Below are positions 24,794 through 33,079 of a DNA stretch of 64,000 nt, piece by piece. Location of the stretch: NCBI RefSeq assembly GCF_039535785.1, contig NZ_BAAAXV010000011.1, forward strand, positions 124,001-188,000, written 5' to 3'. Source of the DNA: Nonomuraea helvata (GTDB lineage: Bacteria > Actinomycetota > Actinomycetes > Streptosporangiales > Streptosporangiaceae). Below the pieces are notes generated by a model. The model had not been told where the DNA came from, ran no database searches, and saw only the letters and a list, made by a program, of their open reading frames with translations. The stretch's first letter is position 1. The number at the start of each line of letters is the position of its first letter. Made by a program: the position numbers and the translations under genes.

Positions 24794-25734
24794 GGACGCC
24801 TGCGAGGCGCGGGGCAGCAGGTCGGCGCGCATGGGACAGGCTCCGGCTCGTCCATCAGCTCGCGCACCATCTGGACGAAGCGCGGGTGCGTGCCGGCCGT
24901 CGCCGCCCGCTCCAGGGGCAGGCCCAGCTCGGCGGCCACCTGCCTGGCCTCCGTGTCGAGGTCGTAGACGACCTCCATGTGGTCGGAGACGAACCCGATC
25001 GGCACCAGCACGACCGAACGGGCGTCCGTCTTGCGCAGGAAGTCGCAGACATCCGGCTCCAGCCACGGCACCTGGGGCGGGCCGCTGCGCGACTGCCAGA
25101 CCAGGTCCCACGGCTGGGTGCGGCCGAGCGCCTGGCTGACCAGCTCGGCGCTCCTGCGGAGCTGCGCCTCGTACAGCCCGCCCGACGGCCCCGCGGTCTC
25201 GGCCATGGAGACGGGGATGCTGTGGGCGGTGAACACCAGCCGGGCGTCGTCACGGCCGAGCCGCTCCAGCGCCGCCCGCGTGTGGTCGGCCATCGCGGCC
25301 ACGAACCCCGGGTGGTCGCCGAAGTGCCGCATCTTGACCAGCTCGGGGCCGCCCTCGACGGAGATCCTGGCGATGTCCTCGTAGTACTGGCGGCAGCTCG
25401 AGTAGCCCGCGAACGCCGACGTCGCGAACACGGCCGCCTTCCTGATCCCGTCGTCCTTCATCCGGCGCACGGTGTCCTCGCCGAACGGGTGCCAGTTGCG
25501 GTTGCCCCAGTAGACCGGCACGCCCGCCACCGGGCGCAGCGCCTCGACCAGCTCGCGGTTCTGCTGGTTGATCGGGCTGACCCCGCCGAAGCCCTGGTAG
25601 TGCTCGGCCACCTCGAGCAGCCGCTCGCGCGGCACGCCCCGGCCGCGCACGACGTTCTCCAGGAACGGGATCACGTCGTCCGGCCCCTCGGGACCGCCGA
25701 ACGACAGGACGAGCAGCGCGTCGTAATTTCCCAC
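24784..25734 (-). CDS. hemH: Ferrochelatase (probably coproporphyrin type, CpfC/HemH)
   Basis: A 316-residue enzyme. I start it at GTG 25734 (VGNYDALLVLSFGGPEG), where family homology begins; the upstream in-frame stretch is unlike the family. No ribosome-binding site is visible, so a leaderless transcript is possible. Motifs include SFGGPEGPDDV, GGVSPIN near the metal site, YWGNRNWHPF, and VFTAHSIPVSM with the catalytic His. Actinobacteria insert iron into coproporphyrin III, so that is the likely reaction. The gene is divergent from the S9 peptidase gene across ~100 bases. Confidence 0.9.
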   Translation of the reverse strand: MGNYDALLVLSFGGPEGPDDVIPFLENVVRGRGVPRERLLEVAEHYQGFGGVSPINQQNRELVEALRPVAGVPVYWGNRNWHPFGEDTVRRMKDDGIRKAAVFATSAFAGYSSCRQYYEDIARISVEGGPELVKMRHFGDHPGFVAAMADHTRAALERLGRDDARLVFTAHSIPVSMAETAGPSGGLYEAQLRRSAELVSQALGRTQPWDLVWQSRSGPPQVPWLEPDVCDFLRKTDARSVVLVPIGFVSDHMEVVYDLDTEARQVAAELGLPLERAATAGTHPRFVQMVRELMDEPEPVPCAPTCCPAPRRRPQV

Positions 25735-25832
25735 GTGACCACAGTAGGGGGAAGTGCGGGCGCCCCTCGCGGCGGATCTCCGGGACCGAGCCGCCTCACG
25801 AGGAGAGGCCATGGACAGGTAGGTTCGATTGA

Positions 25833-27809
25833 GTGAGCGCATTTAACGACATACGCGACTATGTGGCCATCCCTCGGGTTCTCTCGCTGAGGCTCTCGCC
25901 CGACGGCTCCAGGCTGATCTCGACGGTCCAGTCACTCAACCCCGACGGCAAGTCCTTCGGCACCGCGCTCTGGGCGATCCCGGTCGACGGCGAGCCGTAC
26001 CGGCTGACCCGCTCGGCGAAGGGCGAGTCCGCCGCCGTCTTCACGGACGCGGGCGACGTGCTGTTCACCTCCGCCCGCCCCGACCCCACCGTCAAGGACT
26101 CCACCGACGAGGTGCCCTCGCTCTGGCTGCTGCCCCGTACGGGCGGTGAGGCCCGCCAGGTGGCCACGCGCCCGGGCGGCATCGGCGCGGTCCGTACGGC
26201 CGGTGACGTCGTCGTGTTCGCCGCCGACGTGCTCGACGGCGAGGAGGCGGCCGATGAGGCCAGGCGCAAGGCCCGCAAGGATGCCGGGATCAGCGCCGTC
26301 CTGCACGAGGGCTACCCGGTCCGCTACTGGGACCACGACCTCGGCCCGGGCCGCACCCGGCTGTTCGCCGCCAGGCTCGGCGCCGACCGCCTGGAGGACG
26401 TGCGCGACCTCACCCCCGACGCGGGCGAGGCGCTGCGCGACGCCGCGTTCGAGCTGACCCCCGACGGCGCCACGATCATCACGACCTGGCGCACGTACCT
26501 GCCGAAGGGTGAGAACCGCACCGACCTGGTGGCCGTGGACGTGGCCACCGGCGAGCGGCGCACCGTGCTCACCGAGGACCGCCACGACTACACCGGCCCC
26601 ATCGCGATCTCGCCCGACGGAGGCAAGGTCGCCTGCTCGCGTGAGCGGTTCACCGGGCTGGACGTCTCGGCGCGCAGCGAGCTCTGGATCGCCGACCTGG
26701 CCACCGGCGAGGGCCGCGCGTACGCGCCCGACCTGTTCCCCTCGGACATCGAGTGGGCGCCGGACTCTACGGCCGTCTACCTCGTGGCCGACCACCAGGG
26801 CCGCCGGCCGGTCTTCCGCGTCCCGCTGGAGGGTGAGGCCGCCCGGCTGACCCAGGACGACGCCGCCTACGCCGGGCTGAACGCCTCCTCCGACGGCGCC
26901 TTCATCTACGCCCTGCGCAGCGGCATCGCCCTCGCGCCCGCTCCGGCCAGGATCGACGTCGCGACCGGCGAGATCACCGACCTGCCCTCGCCCGCGCCGC
27001 GCCCCGAGGTGCCCGGCACGCTGACCGAGATCTCCGCCACCGCCGACGACGGCGCCACGATCCGCGGCTGGCTCGCGCTGCCCGAGGGCGCCTCCGCCGA
27101 CTCGCCCGCGCCGTTCCTGCTGTGGATCCACGGCGGCCCGGTCGCCTCGTGGAACGACTGGCAGTGGCGCTGGCAGGTGTGGCTCATGACCCAGCGCGGG
27201 TACGCCGTACTCATGCCGGACCCGTGCCTGTCCACCGGCTACGGGCAGGAGATGATCGACCGCGGCTGGGGCAACTGGGGCCCGCGCACCCAGGCCGACC
27301 TCGACGCGATCGTCGACGTGGCCCTGGCCAGGGACGACATCGACAGTGAGCGCATCGGCGCGATGGGCGGCTCGTACGGCGGCTACATGGCCAACTGGCT
27401 CGCCGGCCACAGCGACCGCTACAAGGCCATCGTCACCCACGCGTCCCTGTGGAACCTCGACCAGTTCGCCGGCACCACCGACGCCTCCATGTACTGGCAG
27501 CGCGAGTTCGGCGAGCCCGGCTCCGAGCGGTACGCGCTCCTGTCGCCGCACCACTCCCTCGAGAAGATCACCACCCCGCTCCTCGTCATCCACGGCGACA
27601 AGGACTACCGCGTGCCGATCGGCGAGGGTCTGCGGCTCTGGTGGGACCTGCAGCGCACCGAGGTCGAGTCGAAGTTCCTGTACTTCCCCGACGAGAACCA
27701 CTGGATCCTCAAGCCGGGCAACGCGATCGCCTGGTACGAGACCGTGTTCGCGTTCCTGGCCCAGCACGTGCTCGGCGAGGAGTGGAAGCGCCCGGACTCG
27801 GTGGCCTGA
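25833..27809 (+). CDS. S9 family prolyl-oligopeptidase-type peptidase
   Basis: A 658-residue protein beginning GTGAGCGCATTT. Residues ~1-390 look like a beta-propeller with repeated blades (LRLSPDGSRL, AISPDGGKVACS, IEWAPDSTAVY). Residues ~400-650 are an alpha/beta-hydrolase with the nucleophile in GGSYGGYMANW, the Asp in VIHGDKDYRVP and the His in ENHWIL. It resembles acylaminoacyl- or dipeptidyl-peptidases of the cytosol; there is no signal peptide. Its stop overlaps the start of the next gene (TGATG), implying coupling. Confidence 0.9.
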   Translation: MSAFNDIRDYVAIPRVLSLRLSPDGSRLISTVQSLNPDGKSFGTALWAIPVDGEPYRLTRSAKGESAAVFTDAGDVLFTSARPDPTVKDSTDEVPSLWLLPRTGGEARQVATRPGGIGAVRTAGDVVVFAADVLDGEEAADEARRKARKDAGISAVLHEGYPVRYWDHDLGPGRTRLFAARLGADRLEDVRDLTPDAGEALRDAAFELTPDGATIITTWRTYLPKGENRTDLVAVDVATGERRTVLTEDRHDYTGPIAISPDGGKVACSRERFTGLDVSARSELWIADLATGEGRAYAPDLFPSDIEWAPDSTAVYLVADHQGRRPVFRVPLEGEAARLTQDDAAYAGLNASSDGAFIYALRSGIALAPAPARIDVATGEITDLPSPAPRPEVPGTLTEISATADDGATIRGWLALPEGASADSPAPFLLWIHGGPVASWNDWQWRWQVWLMTQRGYAVLMPDPCLSTGYGQEMIDRGWGNWGPRTQADLDAIVDVALARDDIDSERIGAMGGSYGGYMANWLAGHSDRYKAIVTHASLWNLDQFAGTTDASMYWQREFGEPGSERYALLSPHHSLEKITTPLLVIHGDKDYRVPIGEGLRLWWDLQRTEVESKFLYFPDENHWILKPGNAIAWYETVFAFLAQHVLGEEWKRPDSVA

Positions 27810-28597
27810 TGACGGATTTCCTGCGACTGGCCGAGGACATCGCACGCGAGGCGGGCGACATGCTGCTCGCCAAGCGGCCCACGATGTCCGAGGAGGTCGA
27901 GACCAAGTCCAGCCCCACCGACGTGGTCACCGCGCTCGACACGGCCTCGGAGGAGCTCATCCGCGAGCGCATCCTGGCCGCCAGGCCCGATGACAGGATC
28001 CTCGGGGAGGAGGGCGGGGAGGAGCCCGGCGAATCGGACGTGCGCTGGGTCGTCGACCCGATCGACGGCACCGTCAACTTCCTGTACGGCCTGCCCGACT
28101 GGGCGGTGTCGATAGCCGTCGAGGTGAACGGCCGGGTCGTGGCCGGGGTCGTCAACGTGCCCACACGCGGCGAGGTCTACACCGCCGCGCTCGGCGAGGG
28201 CGCCTGGCTCGGCGGTGAGCGGCTGCGCTGCAACACGGGAGTGCCGCTCGCGCAGGCGCTGGTGGCGACCGGGTTCGGCTACTCGGTGGCCAAGCGCGCG
28301 GTCCAGGGGCAGGTCGTCGCGGCGGTGCTGCCCCGGGTGCGCGACATCAGGCGCGGCGGCTCGTGCGCGATCGACCTGTGCTCGCTCGCGGCCGGCCGCG
28401 TGGACGCCTATTACGAGCGCGGCATCAACCCGTGGGACTTCGGCGCGGCCGGCCTGGTGGCGACCGAGTCGGGGGCCCGCCTCGAAGGACTGCACGGCAA
28501 GCCGGTCAGCCCGGAGTTCGCGCTGTGCGCGGCGCCGGGCCTCTTCGAGGAGCTGCACGACCTCCTGGCGCCGCTCGACCCGGAACGCGACGCCTGA
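27809..28597 (+). CDS. Inositol monophosphatase family protein
   Basis: A 262-residue Mg2+-dependent phosphatase with family motifs GEEGG (metal Glu), WVVDPIDGTVNFLYG (metal Asps and phosphate-binding loop) and INPWDFGAAGLVATESG (second metal site). It probably dephosphorylates inositol-1-phosphate, which actinomycetes use for phosphatidylinositol and mycothiol; histidinol-phosphate or other small phosphoesters are alternatives within the family. It is coupled to the S9 peptidase gene and ends at a strong terminator. Confidence 0.9.
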   Translation: MTDFLRLAEDIAREAGDMLLAKRPTMSEEVETKSSPTDVVTALDTASEELIRERILAARPDDRILGEEGGEEPGESDVRWVVDPIDGTVNFLYGLPDWAVSIAVEVNGRVVAGVVNVPTRGEVYTAALGEGAWLGGERLRCNTGVPLAQALVATGFGYSVAKRAVQGQVVAAVLPRVRDIRRGGSCAIDLCSLAAGRVDAYYERGINPWDFGAAGLVATESGARLEGLHGKPVSPEFALCAAPGLFEELHDLLAPLDPERDA

Positions 28598-28622
28598 CCG
28601 CCGTACCTCATGATGAGACGCG

Positions 28623-28653
28623 AAACGGCCGGAGCCCTGGGCTCCGGCCGTTT
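28623..28653. terminator. Bidirectional intrinsic terminator
   Basis: AAACGGCCGGAGCC (28623-28636) and GGCTCCGGCCGTTT (28640-28653) form a perfect 14-bp stem with a 3-base CTG loop. The A/T-ending arms give AAA...TTT on both strands. It lies between the convergent IMPase gene and the 54-residue gene. Confidence 0.85.
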
Positions 28654-28661
28654 CCGGGTGG

Positions 28662-28826
28662 CTAGCGCGGCAACGGGATGCCGTGATCGTCGGCCAGCCG
28701 TCGTAGGTCCTCGATCTCGGCGGTGAGCGTGTCGGCGAGGTAGTCGTCGCCGGTGCTGCGGGCCTCCCGAAGGCCCTTATAAGCCTGGTCGAGGCGGTGT
28801 TCGATCGTGGTCGTGAACTCGCCCAT
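28662..28826 (-). CDS. Small conserved-type acidic helical protein, 54 residues
   Basis: It starts at ATG 28826, preceded by AGAAGGTGAG; a longer upstream frame is rejected. The sequence MGEFTTTIEHRLDQAYKGL followed by RRLADDHGIPLPR is amphipathic, charged and probably all-helical, with no Cys and no membrane segment. I do not recognise a function; small proteins of this kind occur next to two-component genes in related actinomycetes. It is divergent from cutR across ~220 bases. Confidence 0.7.
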   Translation of the reverse strand: MGEFTTTIEHRLDQAYKGLREARSTGDDYLADTLTAEIEDLRRLADDHGIPLPR

Positions 28827-29049
28827 CTCACCTTCTCTCTGGGGTCCGGTCCGTGCCTGGGGCGAAGTACGCCCATTGCCGGGAAATGGGTGTCCCGCAG
28901 GCATACCCCGGCTTGTCGCCCCCCGAAACATGAATTTCTCTCTCCCGTGCCTGACCACGGGGTCACCCACCCCTGAACATGGCTTACCGTGCGCTTATCG
29001 ACACTGTGAGCAGAATGAGTGACCACAATCGGAGAGAGGTGCATCAGGC

Positions 29050-29703
29050 GTGCGGGTGCTGGTGGTTGAGGATGAGCGGGTGCTCGCCGACGCGATCGCG
29101 ACCGGCCTGCGGCGCGAGGCCATGGCGGTCGACGTCGCCTACGACGGGGGCGGCGCCCTCGAGCGGACCTCGTACATCGACTACGACGTGATCGTGCTGG
29201 ACCGCGACCTGCCGGTCGTCCACGGCGACGAGGTGTGCCGCCGGCTGGTGGAGCAGCGGACCGCCTCGCGGATCCTGATGCTGACCGCGTCGGGCGACGT
29301 GGACGACAAGGTGGAGGGTCTCGGCCTGGGCGCCGACGACTACCTGGCCAAGCCGTTCGTGTTCATCGAGCTGGTCGCCAGGGTGCGCGCGCTCGGCCGC
29401 CGCTCCGCCCCCGCCCTGCCGCCCGTCCTGGAGCGCGCCGGGATCCGGCTCGACCCGGGCAAGCGGCTGGTGGAGCGCGACGGCAAGGAGGTCGTGCTGA
29501 CCAAGAAGGAGTTCGCGGTGCTCGAGGAGCTGATGCGGGCCGAAGGCGCCGTGGTCAGCCAGGAGGACCTGCTGGACAAGGCGTGGGACGAGAACATCGA
29601 CCCGTTCACGAACGTGGTCCGCGTGACCATGATGACGCTGCGGAAGAAGCTGGGCGAGCCTCAGGTGATCGAGACTGTGCCCGGGGTTGGGTACAAACTG
29701 TGA
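29050..29703 (+). CDS. cutR: OmpR-family response regulator, CutR-like
   Basis: A 217-residue regulator from GTG 29050. The receiver domain has VVEDE, the phosphoacceptor Asp in VIVLDRDLPVVHG, MLTASG and the Lys in AKPF. The C-terminal winged helix ends MTLRKKLGEPQVIETVPGVGYKL. The AWDENIDPFTNVVRVT segment and the whole N-terminus closely resemble Streptomyces CutR. CutRS in Streptomyces is linked to secretion or envelope stress and antibiotic regulation. The stop overlaps the kinase GTG (GTGA). Confidence 0.8.
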   Translation: MRVLVVEDERVLADAIATGLRREAMAVDVAYDGGGALERTSYIDYDVIVLDRDLPVVHGDEVCRRLVEQRTASRILMLTASGDVDDKVEGLGLGADDYLAKPFVFIELVARVRALGRRSAPALPPVLERAGIRLDPGKRLVERDGKEVVLTKKEFAVLEELMRAEGAVVSQEDLLDKAWDENIDPFTNVVRVTMMTLRKKLGEPQVIETVPGVGYKL

Positions 29704-30992
29704 CTGAAAGGCCAGAGCGCGAAGCCGGGCCGACGCATCCGATGATCAGCCCGCATTCGGCGAGGAAGGCGACGCGCGTGCAGGAGGCGCCGCCGCCCAG
29801 CGGGCCGCCCGCCTGGGACGGCCCGCCTCCGCCGGCGCACGCTCCGGTGCAACGGACGACGATGGAGCGTATGAGGGCGCTCCCCGCAAAGGTCAGCATC
29901 CGCTGGCGGCTGACGCTCACCTACGGCGCGCTGGTCTTCGCGGCCTCCGTGGTGCTGTTGTTCTCCGTCTACTCGATCGTCGCCCAGGCCATCGACAACA
30001 ACTGGCCGACGCTCAACTTCGGGGGCTTGCAGGACCAGCTCGTCTGGCAGGACGCGCAGCGGCAGGCCGTGACGGCCGCTCAGAACGCGTTGCTGCGCAA
30101 CTCCTTGCTGGCGCTGGTCGGCGTGGGCATCCTGTCGCTCATCATCGGCTACTTCGTCGCGGACCGGGCGCTGCGGCCGGTGGCGAAGATGACCGCCACG
30201 GCGCGCAAGCTCTCCGAGAGCACGCTCGCCCACCAGCGCATCGCCCTCGAAGGCCCCAATGACGAGCTGAAGGAGCTGGCCGACACGTTCGACGCCATGC
30301 TCACGCGCCTCAACGTCGCCTTCGACACCCAGCGCAGATTCGTGGCCAACGCCTCCCACGAGTTGCGCACCCCGCTCACGATCAACCGTACGGTCCTCGA
30401 GATCGCCCTCTCCGATCCCGAGGCCTCTGAAGATCTCAAAGCGCTCGGCCGTACCCTCCTCGAGGTCAACGCGCGTAACGAGAAACTCATCGAAGGGCTG
30501 CTGCTACTGGCGAGGAGCGAGCGCGAGCTCGCCGTGCGCAAGCCCGTCGACGTTCAGGAGGTCGCACAGACGGCCGTGGAACAGGTCCAGCCATTCGCCC
30601 AGGAACACGGGGTGACGGTGGTGACCGATCTGGTCAGCGCGCCTACCATCGGCGATCCCGTGCTGTTGGAGCGGTCCGTCAGCAACCTGCTGGAGAACGC
30701 GGTCAAGTACAACATTCCCGAAAACGGAAAAGTCTGGATCCGGACGGGAATGGTGGACGGTGCCTTGGTTGTTCAGGTGGCCAACACAGGGCAACATGTC
30801 CCGGCGTACGAGGTGAACAGCCTGTTCGAGCCGTTCAGGAGGCTCCATGCGGACCGCGTGGAATCAGCCAAGGGAGCAGGGCTCGGGCTGTCCATCGTTC
30901 GTGCGGTGGTGCAGGCGCACGGTGGAGATGTGGCTGCCGTGCCTCGCGATGGTGGAGGGCTGGTCGTGACGATTCGGCTACCGAGACGCTGA
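29700..30992 (+). CDS. cutS: Sensor histidine kinase, CutS-like
   Basis: A 430-residue kinase starting at GTG 29700 within the cutR stop. After a ~60-residue Pro-rich cytoplasmic start come two membrane helices flanking a short (~40-residue) external segment, then HAMP, a HisKA domain with FVANASHELRTPLT (phosphoacceptor His), and HATPase_c with NLLENAVKYN and KGAGLGLSIVRAV. The external segment has no cysteine. It is the cognate partner of the adjacent regulator. Confidence 0.85.
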   Translation: MTERPEREAGPTHPMISPHSARKATRVQEAPPPSGPPAWDGPPPPAHAPVQRTTMERMRALPAKVSIRWRLTLTYGALVFAASVVLLFSVYSIVAQAIDNNWPTLNFGGLQDQLVWQDAQRQAVTAAQNALLRNSLLALVGVGILSLIIGYFVADRALRPVAKMTATARKLSESTLAHQRIALEGPNDELKELADTFDAMLTRLNVAFDTQRRFVANASHELRTPLTINRTVLEIALSDPEASEDLKALGRTLLEVNARNEKLIEGLLLLARSERELAVRKPVDVQEVAQTAVEQVQPFAQEHGVTVVTDLVSAPTIGDPVLLERSVSNLLENAVKYNIPENGKVWIRTGMVDGALVVQVANTGQHVPAYEVNSLFEPFRRLHADRVESAKGAGLGLSIVRAVVQAHGGDVAAVPRDGGGLVVTIRLPRR

Positions 30993-31301
30993 GGCTCGTG
31001 TTGCTCGGGTGCGTTCATCCGCGTGTTGATGTACGGGGGGCGTCTCGTTCTGGCCACACATGTGGTTGGATGTGCCGTCGAACACGGTGGTGCATGGCGC
31101 CAAGGCTGTGGGTTTCGCCATATTTGGCTAACCATTGCCGACGGCAGCAGGCACTGACGTGTTGGGAGGTTCGTTGTCTGTTCCCGCGGGGTACCGATGG
31201 GAAATCTCCTCGACGGAACGGGCACAAGATGGGCTTCCTGGACGTTAGAAGACGCGCGATGAGCGCGAAGACATATAGATGAGGGGGATGGAGTAAGCAC
31301 A
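30993..31301. other. Intergenic region upstream of the DUF4193 gene
   Basis: A 309-base gap between cutS and the DUF4193 gene, both plus strand. It is somewhat less GC-rich than its surroundings (for example around TTTCGCCATATTTGGCTAACC near 31115). No gene or strong hairpin is visible. It probably carries the promoter and leader of the DUF4193 gene; GGAG lies nine bases before its ATG. Confidence 0.4.
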
Positions 31302-31601
31302 ATGGCTACCGACTACGACAGCCCGCGCAAGACAGACGACGACCTGGGTGAGGACAGCCTCCAGGAGCTGCAGGCGCGCCGCACGGACAAGTCGTCGGGC
31401 AGCATCGACATCGACGAGACCGACCTGGCCGAGTCGCTCGAGCTGCCCGGTGCGGACTTGTCGAACGAAGAGCTCTCCCTGCGGGTCATTCCCCGCCAGG
31501 CCGACGAGTTCACCTGCTCGCGCTGCTTCCTGGTGCACCACCGCAGCCAGCTGGCCTCCGAGAAGAACGGCCAGCAGGTCTGCCGGGAGTGCGCCGCCTG
31601 A
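31302..31601 (+). CDS. DUF4193 protein with zinc-ribbon-like end
   Basis: A 99-residue acidic protein. The conserved DUF4193 features are ATDYDSPR at the start, a long acidic middle, and a C-terminal FTCSRCFLVHHRSQL...VCRECAA with two CxxC pairs likely to bind one zinc. The family is confined to actinobacteria and its function is unknown; resemblance to small RNA-polymerase-associated zinc proteins is only suggestive. It probably has its own promoter. Confidence 0.9.
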   Translation: MATDYDSPRKTDDDLGEDSLQELQARRTDKSSGSIDIDETDLAESLELPGADLSNEELSLRVIPRQADEFTCSRCFLVHHRSQLASEKNGQQVCRECAA

Positions 31602-31678
31602 TCGACTGGAGCGAAATGCTCGGGGTAAGGACACGTACCGGCCCTGAGCGGTCGCGACCATGAGGACGGAGGCATCGC

Positions 31679-32491
31679 GTGGCCCAGCCTGAGAAGGACA
31701 AGCACACGGAGAACGAGATCGCCGGCCCCGACAACGAGGTCGGCGAACTCGTAGGCAAGCTCACGGCGCCCGGCGAGCTGGAGCCGGCCGAGCGGCGCAG
31801 GCTGCTCGGCCGACTAGCCCAGGCACTGGCCAACGGGGCGAAGAAGGCGCGAGCCAACGGAGCGGGCCGGGGGCGCTGGCTGGCCGACGTCTTCCTCAAC
31901 ATCGCGCCCCGCATCCCGATCAGGGACCTGCACACCCTTTCCGAGCACCACCACGGCCTGACCGGCGAGCAACTCGCCGACGATCTTGTACGCACCGCCC
32001 AGAAGGCCACGATGACCGTCGGGGCCATCGGCGGAGCGCTCGCGGCGGCGGAGTTCGCCGCACCGCCTCTTCTGCTCTCAGCCCCCGCGCAGCTCGTCGC
32101 CGAGACCATCGTGGTCGCCGCCATCGAGGTCAAGCTTCTGGCCGAGCTGCACGAGGTCTACGGTGTCCGCGTCCAGGGCTCCGGCGCCCAGCGCGCGGTC
32201 GCCTTCACGGCGGCCTGGGCCAAGCAACGTGGCATCGACCCCCTCACGCCCACGTCCGTCTCGCTCGCGCTCGGCGCGGCCACCAAGACCGCCCTGCGCA
32301 ACCGCCTCCTCCGGACTCTCGGCCGCCACCTGACCACGCTCGGCCCCTTCCTCACGGGAGCGATCGCGGGCGGCGCGCTCAACCGGATGGCCACCAAGAA
32401 ACTCGGCGAAGCCGTACGCAATGACCTGCGGGTCAAGCGGCCGGCCGTGCCTCCTGCTCCTGAAAGGCCGCGCCCCGAGTTAGACGCGTAG
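31679..32491 (+). CDS. Conserved hypothetical protein with hydrophobic segments (EcsC-like?)
   Basis: A 270-residue protein from GTG 31679, with GGAGG six bases upstream. Alpha-helical; hydrophobic stretches at TVGAIGGALAAAEFAAPPLLL and LTGAIAGGALN flank a charged region (AAIEVKLLAELHEVYG). The pattern is reminiscent of EcsC-family proteins but I cannot confirm that. It opens accessory block A and overlaps the convergent TetR gene by 12 bases. Confidence 0.55.
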   Translation: MAQPEKDKHTENEIAGPDNEVGELVGKLTAPGELEPAERRRLLGRLAQALANGAKKARANGAGRGRWLADVFLNIAPRIPIRDLHTLSEHHHGLTGEQLADDLVRTAQKATMTVGAIGGALAAAEFAAPPLLLSAPAQLVAETIVVAAIEVKLLAELHEVYGVRVQGSGAQRAVAFTAAWAKQRGIDPLTPTSVSLALGAATKTALRNRLLRTLGRHLTTLGPFLTGAIAGGALNRMATKKLGEAVRNDLRVKRPAVPPAPERPRPELDA

Positions 32492-33076
32492 GCCGCTGAA
32501 GGTCATCTTGAGCAGCGCGTCGGCCAGGTCGTCCGCCGAGGCGCCGCGCGCCGGTTGATACCACTCGGTGATCGAGTTCACCGTGCCGAACAGCAGCCGG
32601 GTGACCAGGGCCGGGTCCACGTCCGGCCGGATGCTCCCCTCCACCGCCGCCTCCTTGACCAGGTGGCTGATGAACTTGTCGAACTCCCGCCGCCGCTCGA
32701 GCGCCGCCTGCTCGGTGCCGCTGTTGCCGCGCACCCGCAGCAGCAGCGTCACGTACGGGAGTCGCTCGACGAGGATCCGCACGCTCTCCCGTACGGCCCA
32801 CTCCAGCCGGTCGATCGCAGGGCCTGAAGCGGCTCGCTCGTCGGACACCACCGCGAACAGCCCGTCGAGCGCCCGGTCGAGCGCCCGCGCCAGCAGCTGC
32901 TCCTTGCCCGGCACGTGGTAGTAGATGGCCGACTTGGTGACGCCGAGCGCCCGCGCGAGATCCTCCATGCTCGTCCCGTCATAGCCGCGCTCGTTGAAGA
33001 CGTCGACGGCGATGGCCAGCACGGACTCGGGATCGTGTCCGCGTTTGCGCTGACGGGTGGGGGTCGGAGGGGCCAT
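32480..33076 (-). CDS. TetR-family regulator, probably of the phenylacetate genes
   Basis: A 198-residue repressor-like protein. The N-terminal helix-turn-helix is VFNERGYDGTSMEDLARALGV...KSAIYYHVPGK, typical TetR, and the C-terminal helical part is a ligand/dimerisation domain. It lies four bases downstream of paaK on the same strand. PaaR proteins of the TetR type control phenylacetate genes in several bacteria, and a palindrome in the paaK-paaN promoter region is a plausible operator. The likely inducer is an aryl-CoA; this is inference. Confidence 0.75.
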   Translation of the reverse strand: MAPPTPTRQRKRGHDPESVLAIAVDVFNERGYDGTSMEDLARALGVTKSAIYYHVPGKEQLLARALDRALDGLFAVVSDERAASGPAIDRLEWAVRESVRILVERLPYVTLLLRVRGNSGTEQAALERRREFDKFISHLVKEAAVEGSIRPDVDPALVTRLLFGTVNSITEWYQPARGASADDLADALLKMTFSGLRV

Positions 33077-33079
33077 GCG

